Assembly: GCA_003152225.1 (NCBI GenBank)
Contig: PLZQ01000272.1
Span: 3,707 to 42,893, forward strand
Length of the DNA stretch: 39,187 nt
Direction: 5' to 3'
Origin: Limisphaerales bacterium
GTDB taxonomy: Bacteria > Verrucomicrobiota > Verrucomicrobiia > Limisphaerales > UBA8199
Positions 32,301-39,187 of the stretch are shown piece by piece. Each line of letters opens with the position of its first letter. The stretch's first letter is position 1. Made by a program: the position numbers and the translations under genes. Below the pieces are notes generated by a model that searched no databases, was not told the DNA's origin, and saw only the letters and a list, made by a program, of their open reading frames with translations.

Positions 32301-34688
32301 ATGATGAAGTATTCGCGCCGGCTGGCGGCCTGTTCTTGCAGCCTCTCTCTCTTCCTCTTGGTGTGCTTGTGCGCTTGCAAGACCTCGCCCCCGGCGCGCC
32401 CCGCTGCGGCGCCGTTCTACGCGCCCAAACTGGCGGAGATGGACGCCGCCATCGACCAGGCCATCGCGGCCAGGAAGTGCCCCGGCGGCGTGCTGTGGGT
32501 GGAGCATCGCGGGGTGACGTATCATAAGGCCTATGGGCATCGCGCGCTGGTTCCCACCGAAGAGCCGATGACCGAGGACACCGTTTTCGACCTGGCGTCC
32601 CTGACGAAAGTGATCGCTTGCACCCCGGCGGTGATGCTGCTGATCGAGCGCGGGCAGGTGAAGCTGGATGAGCCGGTGAAGACTTACATCCCGGAATTCA
32701 AGGGCCAGGACAAGGATCCCATCACGGTGCGGCAACTGATGACGCACACTTCCGGGCTGCGCGGGGACATTGAGACAAAGACCGATTGGCACGGCCAGCC
32801 AGCGGCCATTGAAAAGGCGTGCGCGGAGAAGCTGCAGGGCGCGCCGGGCAGCGTGTTCCGATACAGCGACATCAATTTCTTCCTGCTGGGTGAGATTGTG
32901 CAGCGCGTCAGCCACACTCCGCTGGAAGAGTTTGTGGCGCGCGAAATCTATCGGCCACTGAACATGGCCGACACCGGTTACCTGCCGCCGAAAGAGAAGC
33001 TGGCGCGGATTGCGCCGACCGAAGTCTTGAACGGGGTTCCTTATCGCGGGGTGGTGCATGATCCGACGGCCCGGCACATGGGTGGAGTCGCGGGCCACGC
33101 GGGCCTGTTTTCGACGGCGGCTGACCTGGCGCGATATGCCCGGATGCTGCTGAACCACGGCTCGCTGGATGCCGTGCGCATCTTTAAGCCGGAAACGGTG
33201 GAGCTGATGACCAGCGTCCAGTCGCCGGAGTCGCTGCCCGTCCGGCGCGGGCTGGGGTGGGACATTGACTCCGGCTACAGTGGACCGCGCGGGAAGCTAT
33301 TCCCGGTTGGCTCCTATGGCCACACCGGTTGGACGGGCACGTCGATTTGGATCGACCCGTTCTCCCAGACGTTCGTGATCTTCCTGTCCAATCGCAACCA
33401 TCCTAATGAGAGCGGAAACGTGGGGGCGTTGCGCGCGAAGCTCGGGACGCTGACCGCGGAGGCGATCCAGGATTTCAATTTTGCGTCCGTGCCGGGAGCC
33501 CTCGCCTCCGCGCCAGAGCCGGAGAAGGGCGCCGTGGCCGGAAGGAGCGAGCCCAAAGTCGCCGAGCTGAGGAGCCTCAATGGCATTGACGTGCTCGTAC
33601 GGCAGAAGTTTGCCCCGCTCAAGGGACTGCGCCTCGGGCTGGTTACCAATCACACCGGGGAGGACCGCGGCCGCAACCCCACGATTGATCTGCTCAAGAA
33701 TGCGCCTGGGGTTGAACTGAAGGTGCTGTTCAGCCCGGAACACGGCATCCGGGGAGAGGTGGACGAGGGAGTGGGCGACACCGTGGATATGAAGACCGGT
33801 TTGCCTGTGTATAGCCTCTATGGCCAACGGTCGAAGCCAACGCCCGAACAGCTCAAGGACCTGGATGCGCTAGTGTTTGACATTCAGGACATCGGCTGCC
33901 GCTTCTATACCTACACCGCCACGATGGGGCTGACGCTGGAGGCGGCGGGCGAGAACGGGAAGAAGTATTTTGTGCTGGACCGGGTCAACCCGATTAACGC
34001 CGTGACGATCGACGGGCCGGTCCGGGTGGGCAAGGGGAGCTTCGTGGCGTATCACGAGGTGCCGCTGCGCTACGGGATGACGATTGGCGAGTTGGCGCGG
34101 ATGTGCAACGTCGAGCATAACTGCAAAGCCGACCTCACCGTGATCCAGGTCGAGAACTGGCGGCGCGATGCGTGGTTCGACCAAACGGGGCAGCCGTGGG
34201 TCAACCAGTCGCCCAATATGCGCAACCTGACCGAGGCCATCCTGTATCCCGGCATCGGTCTGCTGGAGAGCGTGATGTCGGTGGGACGGGGCACGGACAC
34301 GCCGTTCGAGGTGGTGGGCGCGCCGTACGCGGACGATGTGAAACTGGCGGAAGCGCTCAACGGAGCTGGCCTGCCCGGCGTAAGGTTCGTGCCCATCGAA
34401 TTCACGCCGACGTACAGCGTTCACAAAGGCAAGCTCTGCAAAGGGGTCTATATCATGCTTACGGACCGGGACCGGTGCAACGTCGTGGACGTGGGCTTGC
34501 TGATCGCGGAGACGATGTATCGCTTCTACCCGAAGGATTTCAACCCGGACAACATGCGCCATCTGCTGCTGCATCCTCCCACCTTCGAGGCCGTCAAAGC
34601 CGACAAGCCGCTCAGCGAAATCCACGCCTTGTGGCAGAAGGACCTGGACCAATTCATGGCGCGCCGGGCGAAGTATTTGATCTATTAA
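32301..34688 (+). CDS. Lipoprotein fusing serine beta-lactamase-like hydrolase with NamZ-type muramidase (DUF1343)
   Basis: Starts at ATG 32301: a lipoprotein signal peptide with lipobox LCAC (Cys26). Residues about 45-400 are a serine hydrolase of the class C beta-lactamase / penicillin-binding family: SLTK (Ser100, Lys103), Tyr188 in YSD and HTG (341-343). Residues about 425-795 form the DUF1343 domain of exo-beta-N-acetylmuramidase NamZ: GLVTNHTGEDRGRNPTIDLL, FSPEHGIRG, VFDIQDIGCRFYTYTATMG, YPGIGLLESVMSVGRGTD and LTDRDRC. The fusion would trim peptides or esters and MurNAc ends of peptidoglycan fragments in the envelope; this is inferred from the domains. The 795-residue length is full for both halves, with a short Ala/Pro/Glu linker between. 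Confidence 0.9.
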   Translation: MMKYSRRLAACSCSLSLFLLVCLCACKTSPPARPAAAPFYAPKLAEMDAAIDQAIAARKCPGGVLWVEHRGVTYHKAYGHRALVPTEEPMTEDTVFDLASLTKVIACTPAVMLLIERGQVKLDEPVKTYIPEFKGQDKDPITVRQLMTHTSGLRGDIETKTDWHGQPAAIEKACAEKLQGAPGSVFRYSDINFFLLGEIVQRVSHTPLEEFVAREIYRPLNMADTGYLPPKEKLARIAPTEVLNGVPYRGVVHDPTARHMGGVAGHAGLFSTAADLARYARMLLNHGSLDAVRIFKPETVELMTSVQSPESLPVRRGLGWDIDSGYSGPRGKLFPVGSYGHTGWTGTSIWIDPFSQTFVIFLSNRNHPNESGNVGALRAKLGTLTAEAIQDFNFASVPGALASAPEPEKGAVAGRSEPKVAELRSLNGIDVLVRQKFAPLKGLRLGLVTNHTGEDRGRNPTIDLLKNAPGVELKVLFSPEHGIRGEVDEGVGDTVDMKTGLPVYSLYGQRSKPTPEQLKDLDALVFDIQDIGCRFYTYTATMGLTLEAAGENGKKYFVLDRVNPINAVTIDGPVRVGKGSFVAYHEVPLRYGMTIGELARMCNVEHNCKADLTVIQVENWRRDAWFDQTGQPWVNQSPNMRNLTEAILYPGIGLLESVMSVGRGTDTPFEVVGAPYADDVKLAEALNGAGLPGVRFVPIEFTPTYSVHKGKLCKGVYIMLTDRDRCNVVDVGLLIAETMYRFYPKDFNPDNMRHLLLHPPTFEAVKADKPLSEIHALWQKDLDQFMARRAKYLIY

Positions 34689-34870
34689 GGTCTGGTATGA
34701 GTGACGCCTTTCGCGTCCCCCAGAGCTTCCCCCGAAGCCCTGGCTATATCCTGGCCGCAAAGAATTCTGTCCTTCGCCCTGAACCCGGTTCTAACGCTCT
34801 TCACTATCGCTCTTCAAGACGGTAGAAGCGCAAGACTCAGGTTAACCTGGCGAGTCATATCGGCGCTGGG

Positions 34871-35419
34871 TTACTTGCCCGCCAAACCTGCCTCAACGGC
34901 CTGAACCAATTCCGGCGAGTCCGGCTTCACCTTGGATTCGAACCGTTTCAATATCTTCCCATCGCGCCCAATGAGGAACTTGCTGAAGTTCCATTTGATG
35001 TCACCGGGAAAGGGAGAGCCCTCGCCGGCCAGCATCGTATAAAGTTGGTGCCGGTGGGGGCCATTGACCTCGATTTTGTCGAAGAGAGGGAAGGTTACCT
35101 GGTACTTCGACGAGCAGAACTGTTTGATCTCCTCATTGGTCCCGGGTTCCTGCCCCCCGAACTGGTTGCAGGGGAAGCCAAGCACGGACAGGCCCTTGTC
35201 CTTGTATTTTTCCTGGAGCGCCTCCAGGCCGGCGTATTGGGGGGTGTATCCGCATTTTGAAGCGACATTGACAATCAGCAGCACCTTCCCTTTATACGCC
35301 TTCAGAGAGGTTGGCTGGCCATCGATGTCTTTGAGCGGAATGTCGTAAAGGGTGTCAGCCGCTTGGGCTGCAACCACCTGCAAAAGCAACAATGCAAAAA
35401 GGAGCATGGATATCTTCAT
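34871..35419 (-). CDS. Periplasmic glutathione peroxidase-family protein (Cys type)
   Basis: A signal peptide (MKISMLLFALLLLQVVAAQA) precedes a full GPx domain. Peroxidatic Cys56 sits in NVASKCGYTPQ, followed by GFPCNQFGGQEPG (with the catalytic Gln86) and the late WNFSKFLI (Trp143, Asn144). The protein uses cysteine, not selenocysteine, like the thioredoxin-dependent bacterial enzymes. I start at ATG 35419 so that the signal peptide is intact; a longer frame adds 12 residues without merit. It follows the flavoprotein gene by 51 nt on the same strand, so they may be co-transcribed. Role: removal of peroxide in the periplasm. Confidence 0.92.
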   Translation of the reverse strand: MKISMLLFALLLLQVVAAQAADTLYDIPLKDIDGQPTSLKAYKGKVLLIVNVASKCGYTPQYAGLEALQEKYKDKGLSVLGFPCNQFGGQEPGTNEEIKQFCSSKYQVTFPLFDKIEVNGPHRHQLYTMLAGEGSPFPGDIKWNFSKFLIGRDGKILKRFESKVKPDSPELVQAVEAGLAGK

Positions 35420-35470
35420 GCCTGAAAACATGCATGGGGATGCCTCGCTCGTCAAATCGGGTGAGGGCTT

Positions 35471-36670
35471 TCACACCCCCAATCGACCGGAGACGAGGCG
35501 AATAAACGCGTCCTGCGGGTCAGCCGCGGACGGAAGCATCGAGTAGGCTTTCCAGAAGTAATTCTCCGGCGTGGCGTTCGTCTGGTAGAAGAAATAAATG
35601 AATTGCCGATAGCGCCCTACCAACTGCTGGACCGTGGTTTCGTAATCAGCCAACGCCTGGGGCGTTCCCGATTGGAATGACTCCTTGATCGCCCGGGCCG
35701 CCAGCCGAGCGCTCGTTGTCGCAAGCATGATCCCGGTGGACCAAATAGGGTCAATGAAGTTCCCAGCATCCCCGGCCAGCAGGAACCCGGGACCCGCCAA
35801 CCGGCTGGGCCGATACGAATAATCCGCTATAGACCGCAGCTCGGTGACCCGGGTCGCTCGGGCAAGCAGCTCCCGGGTGTAAACACTCTTCTGCAGGGCC
35901 GATTCGTAGAACGCGGTCCGGTCACCGGCCGCCGGGGACAACTCGGCTTTCGTGATCAACCCGACGCTGTTGGTGCCGTCATGGAGCGGGATATTCCAGA
36001 ACCAGCCAAGTTCCATCGCTTCGCAAAGGATCGAGTGAGCCTCTCGCCCTGGCAGCCGGGCCGCGTCGCGAAAGTAGGCGAAAACCGCTACATTCCTCAG
36101 GAAGGGGTCGTATTTGCGAAGTTTGAACTTAGAGGCCAGCCAGCCGGCCTGTCCCGAGCAATCGACCACCAGTCTCGCCTGCAACTCGAGTGGTTCTCCG
36201 TCAGCCAGCGTGGCGGTGAGCTTCGCGCCCGTCCAATTTGATCCCGCCACCGGTTGCTCCGCGAACTCGCGTGCCAGGACGCCATGCATGACTTCCGCGC
36301 CGCAAGTCTGGGCGTGCTCCAGCAGGATCTTGTCGAAGACCGAACGCACCACCTGGTAAGCATAGGTGAACCGATAGCGCTCCCTGGCTTCGTCGAAATG
36401 GAAGGTCCAGGGTTCGGGCTTGGTGCCCCAGCGAAACACCCCGCCTTCCTTGCGTAGAAAACCGGCGCTTTCGACCGCTGGGAGGGCACCGGACTCCTCC
36501 AGCACATCCAGGACTTCTGGCACCAACGACTCCCCAATGTGATACCGCGGGAATGTCTCCCGCTCCAGGACCGTGACATCCAGGCCGGATCGAGCCAGGA
36601 GTGCTGCCAAGGTTGACCCGGCCGGTCCGCCGCCAACGATAATCACATCACGTTGCCTCACGGGTGACAC
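35471..36670 (-). CDS. FADH2-dependent halogenase-like flavoprotein
   Basis: The N-terminus has the FAD-binding VIIVGGGPAGSTLAALLARSG, then FPRYHIGESLVPEVLD, typical of halogenases and geranylgeranyl-reductase-like enzymes. RKEGGVFRWG places Lys74 where PltA/CndH-type halogenases have their catalytic lysine. The halogenase fingerprint W-x-W-x-I-P is present (WFWNIP, 223-228), and GDAGNFIDPIWSTG closes the FAD site. The 399 residues are on the short side for phenolic or pyrrole halogenases. No carrier protein, NRPS/PKS gene or flavin reductase is nearby. The GTG at 36670 is used here; GTG at 36661, with GAGGTG six bases upstream, is a better initiation site. A hydroxylase or reductase role remains possible. 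Confidence 0.78.
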   Translation of the reverse strand: MSPVRQRDVIIVGGGPAGSTLAALLARSGLDVTVLERETFPRYHIGESLVPEVLDVLEESGALPAVESAGFLRKEGGVFRWGTKPEPWTFHFDEARERYRFTYAYQVVRSVFDKILLEHAQTCGAEVMHGVLAREFAEQPVAGSNWTGAKLTATLADGEPLELQARLVVDCSGQAGWLASKFKLRKYDPFLRNVAVFAYFRDAARLPGREAHSILCEAMELGWFWNIPLHDGTNSVGLITKAELSPAAGDRTAFYESALQKSVYTRELLARATRVTELRSIADYSYRPSRLAGPGFLLAGDAGNFIDPIWSTGIMLATTSARLAARAIKESFQSGTPQALADYETTVQQLVGRYRQFIYFFYQTNATPENYFWKAYSMLPSAADPQDAFIRLVSGRLGV

Positions 36671-36777
36671 CTCGCTTTGACCATCTTCGCCATGCGCGTG
36701 ACAATGCCATCCAAGGGAGCGATGGTCTAATCAAAAGCACTGCGTTCGTTGATTTGGGTCATCTTAATAATGCTAGC

Positions 36778-36845
36778 AGGGCGCGTTACTCCGTGCGCGC
36801 CGGGTAGCCACAGAGCACGACGGCGCGCACGGAGTGACGCGCCCT
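36778..36845. repeat. Long palindromic element (REP-like)
   Basis: A 25-nt arm at 36778-36802 (begins AGGGCGCGTTACTCCG) pairs with 36821-36845 with a single G-T pair, around an 18-nt loop. It lies in the gap between the divergent halogenase-like gene and the propeller gene. No other copy was seen in this window. Confidence 0.9.
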
Positions 36846-36944
36846 ACCGCTGTCGCTGACCGGTTACCGTGCAGGCACATTTCCTGTTGCGGCGAGTGCC
36901 TGGCGGGGTGACGGTGTCGGGAACACATGACCAAGGTAACCATC

Positions 36945-39187
36945 ATGAACACCTTAACCGCCTTGTCCCGATACGTCTCGATTAGTCTTTGCCTCTGGAT
37001 TGCCAACATCTCACTGGCCGCAGCGCCGGCTCCCGAGGTTTCTCGAACGCCGGCGGGCACTCAGACGCGGCGGTCATGGGCCCCGGTGGCGGACGAGGTC
37101 TTCCTGCAGGAAGTAGGCGAGAAGGTCGCCACGGATAAGCCGGCCACGGCGCTGGCATTGCGCGGAGACGTGGCGTATGTGGTAGTCGGGGGCGCACTGA
37201 AGACTCTGCGCGGCGGCGTTTTGGTTGATGCAGAAGGCGCGCCGGGCGGGGTGAAGCGCTTGCGGTCGCTCGACGGGGCGCTCTGGGCCGTGGCGGAGCA
37301 GGGGACGTATCGCTACGCTGGGAAAGCCTGGGAGCGAGTGGATGAACGCCCGTTCACCGACCTGTGCCTGCACTTGGGCAAAGTCTGCGGCGCTACCCGC
37401 GACGACCTCTTCCGCTTCGAGGACGGGAAATTCGTCAACATGCGACCTGCCGGCGGCTACTTGTCCACCGACACTACTCTGATCCGAGAGGACTTTTCTC
37501 AGGAATTGGCCGACCCGGTGGAGATTGGGCCGCTGGAGAGGATCGCCTCCTACAGCGGGACGCTCTACATGCTCCGCCCGGGCAAGCTGGCACTGTTGGA
37601 AGGAAAGACCTTCGTGCCGGACATCGCGGATTGGGGAGCGCTGCCGTCACCCATCACCCGCGACCTGCTCTCGCTCGGCAGCCGACTCTTCGTGGCAACG
37701 GACCGTGGTGTGGCGTTGCTGCGCGGCATGGCGTTGACCAGCCTGCGTGGCCCGGACGGCCTCCCCTACGAAGACACGACCTGCCTGGCCGCAGGGTTCG
37801 ACGGCGACGTGTGGATCGGCACGTCTCGGGGCGCCATTCGCAAGACCGAGGGCGAGTACCACTACTTCGGCGCCCAACATTGGCTGCCAGGCGATTACGT
37901 GCGCGACATCGCGGTGGGAGATCACGTGGTCTATATCGCGACTGACGGCGGGCTGGGCATCATTCGCTACGAGCCCTACACGCTGCTGAAGAAGGCGGCT
38001 TACTTCGAGCGCGAGTTGGAGGAGTGGGGATTCAAGCGGCTGGGCTTTGTCCACCAACTTTACTGGGCGGGAGACAAAGACGGCTGGCTCCGCGAAATCA
38101 GCGACAACGACGGCGGAAACACCGCCCAATACCTGGCCGCCATGACCTTCAAATATGCGGCCACCGGCGACGAAAAGGCCCGCGCCGAGGCGGTCGAAGC
38201 CTTCAAGGCCATGGTGTGGCTGGACGACATCACGACCAAGCCTGGCTTTATTGCGCGCGCGGTCTGGTCGGTCAAGGGCGACAAAGGGCAGCGATCCTCG
38301 CGGGGCTCGGGCGGGCTGCCGGCCAAGTGGTATCCGACGGCGGACGGGCTTTGGTTCTGGAAAGGCGACACGTCGAGCGATGAAGTGAACGCGCACATGC
38401 ACTCCGTCAGCCTGTTCCACGATCTCGCCGCCCGCGGACCGGAGAAGCCGCGCGCCGCCAAACACATTGCGAATATCGCCTCGCATATCAAGGACAACGG
38501 CTGGGTGCTGCGCGACATGGACGGCAAGCCTACTCGCTGGGGCCGCTGGGACCCTGAATACCTCCTGCGCCCGTACGGCATGATGTCGCGCGGGTTGAAC
38601 GGCATGGAGGCGCAGACTTATATGCAGACGGCCTTTGCCCTGACCGGGGACGCGCAATTCCAGGCCGGTCTCGACCAACTCCTGAAATGGCGTTACCACA
38701 CCTACACCGTGCGGCAGAAGCTCACGTATCCGCCGGAGGAAGTGGTGCCGTGGGACGACGAGCTGGCTTTCCGCTGCTACCACCCGCTGCTCCGCTACGC
38801 CACCGACCCGGAGCTGCGCTCCATCTATTTGCGGAGTCTCGAACGGCACTGGGAGGTGATGCGGATGCAGCAGATCCCGTTCTTCAACTTCATCTATGGC
38901 GCCTTGACCGGGAACGATTGCGAAGCACCCCAAGCCGTCCAACACTTGCGCGAGTGGTCGCTCGACCTGGTGAACCACAGCTACCACAACTCGCACCGCA
39001 GCGACGTGGCGCCGCGGCCGGGTTACGTTCCTTACGCCGGAGGCACACGGGCCATCTCGCCCCGCGAATCGTGCGCCAAATGGGGCAGCCGTTCCGCTTT
39101 GGAATACGACGGCGGCGACGGTGGCCACAGCGTCACGCCGCCCATCGGGTGGCTCGAGGATTACTGGATGGGCCGGTATTACGGGTT
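36945..39187 (+). CDS. Large secreted propeller protein with glycosidase-like C-terminal region (runs off right edge)
   Basis: One frame stays open from ATG 36945 (AAGGT eight bases upstream) to the window end: 747 codons and no stop. The N-terminus is a signal peptide (MNTLTALSRYVSISLCLW, then LAAAPAPEV). Residues about 50-345 contain short propeller repeats of the two-component-regulator type: SRLFVATDRGVALLRG, DGDVWIGTSRGAIRK and VVYIATDGGLGIIR. After that comes a helical, Trp-rich region (LYWAGDKDGWLREISDNDGG, NAHMHSVSLFHDLA, RWGRWDPEYLLRP, GLNGMEAQTYMQTAF, VPWDDELAFRCYHPLLRYA) that looks like an alpha/alpha-barrel of glycosidase or polysaccharide-lyase type. Catalytic residues cannot be assigned. 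The reverse-strand frame at 37647-39128 is a shadow. Confidence 0.82.
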   Translation, partial: MNTLTALSRYVSISLCLWIANISLAAAPAPEVSRTPAGTQTRRSWAPVADEVFLQEVGEKVATDKPATALALRGDVAYVVVGGALKTLRGGVLVDAEGAPGGVKRLRSLDGALWAVAEQGTYRYAGKAWERVDERPFTDLCLHLGKVCGATRDDLFRFEDGKFVNMRPAGGYLSTDTTLIREDFSQELADPVEIGPLERIASYSGTLYMLRPGKLALLEGKTFVPDIADWGALPSPITRDLLSLGSRLFVATDRGVALLRGMALTSLRGPDGLPYEDTTCLAAGFDGDVWIGTSRGAIRKTEGEYHYFGAQHWLPGDYVRDIAVGDHVVYIATDGGLGIIRYEPYTLLKKAAYFERELEEWGFKRLGFVHQLYWAGDKDGWLREISDNDGGNTAQYLAAMTFKYAATGDEKARAEAVEAFKAMVWLDDITTKPGFIARAVWSVKGDKGQRSSRGSGGLPAKWYPTADGLWFWKGDTSSDEVNAHMHSVSLFHDLAARGPEKPRAAKHIANIASHIKDNGWVLRDMDGKPTRWGRWDPEYLLRPYGMMSRGLNGMEAQTYMQTAFALTGDAQFQAGLDQLLKWRYHTYTVRQKLTYPPEEVVPWDDELAFRCYHPLLRYATDPELRSIYLRSLERHWEVMRMQQIPFFNFIYGALTGNDCEAPQAVQHLREWSLDLVNHSYHNSHRSDVAPRPGYVPYAGGTRAISPRESCAKWGSRSALEYDGGDGGHSVTPPIGWLEDYWMGRYYG

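Noticed and set aside
34745-34785. Possible repeat shared with 16912-16940 (AAGAATTCTGTC)
   Set aside because: Only about 12 bases match and the flanks differ. Chance or common word.
37647-39128. 493-residue frame on the minus strand
   Set aside because: It lies opposite the secreted propeller protein, whose frame has signal peptide, repeats and sensible composition. The minus frame is rich in Arg, Gly, Val and His without any motif.
1-39187. tRNA or rRNA genes
   Set aside because: No cloverleaf-like stretch with a T-loop GTTCRA pattern in proper context, and no rRNA motif, was found by eye; a dedicated RNA search was not possible.

Overview
The window reads as a GC-rich chromosomal segment of a free-living Verrucomicrobiota bacterium, probably from the Pedosphaerales/Limisphaerales side. 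This is inferred from the mix of secreted PD40, BspA-type leucine-rich-repeat and pseudopilin proteins, di-heme cytochromes, a CE15 esterase, and intergenic arrays of short DNA 'words'. No rRNA, tRNA, CRISPR array, integrase or intact insertion sequence was found. All family names come from reading the translated protein; no database search was run.

Layout. (1) 1-5.8 kb, minus strand: arginine biosynthesis, in transcription order argC, a secreted CE15-like esterase (ATGA overlap with argC), argJ, argB, an orphan nucleotidyltransferase and the start of argD, which leaves the window on the left. (2) 5.8-6.7 kb, minus: rplM-rpsI, closed by a strong intrinsic terminator whose U-run touches the argC start codon. 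(3) 6.8-12.2 kb, plus: lspA, an rluD-type pseudouridine synthase, korA-korB (2-oxoacid:ferredoxin oxidoreductase) and gluQ. A convergent DUF2585 membrane protein follows. (4) 13.4-16.9 kb, plus: an FmdB-like zinc ribbon protein, a Nudix hydrolase, an MFS transporter and fabI, separated by inverted-repeat elements. (5) 17.0-22.5 kb: a secreted PD40 propeller protein and a pseudopilin (plus), convergent with a secreted BspA-type LRR protein (minus). (6) 22.6-31.6 kb, minus: a candidate operon of three related di-heme c-type cytochromes (one with RoxA-like size and heme spacing), a small uncharacterised protein, an alpha/beta hydrolase and a membrane protein with lycopene-cyclase-type motifs, followed by an SDR oxidoreductase behind a probable terminator. 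(7) 32.3-39.2 kb: a lipoprotein fusing a serine hydrolase to a NamZ-type muramidase (plus), a halogenase-like flavoprotein with a periplasmic glutathione peroxidase (minus), and a large secreted propeller protein that leaves the window on the right (plus).

Working together. Regions 1-4 are mostly housekeeping: arginine, ribosome, lipoprotein maturation, tRNA modification, ferredoxin-linked carbon metabolism and fatty acid synthesis. The most novel part is region 6. Its gene content would fit a cell-envelope pathway that oxidatively cleaves or hydroxylates a hydrophobic substrate such as a polyisoprenoid, carotenoid or fatty acid; this is inference. A second theme is many short-period word arrays and long inverted repeats between genes. 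Two of the arrays lie in frame inside enzyme genes (argJ and the SDR gene), and one palindrome lies inside the pseudopilin gene.
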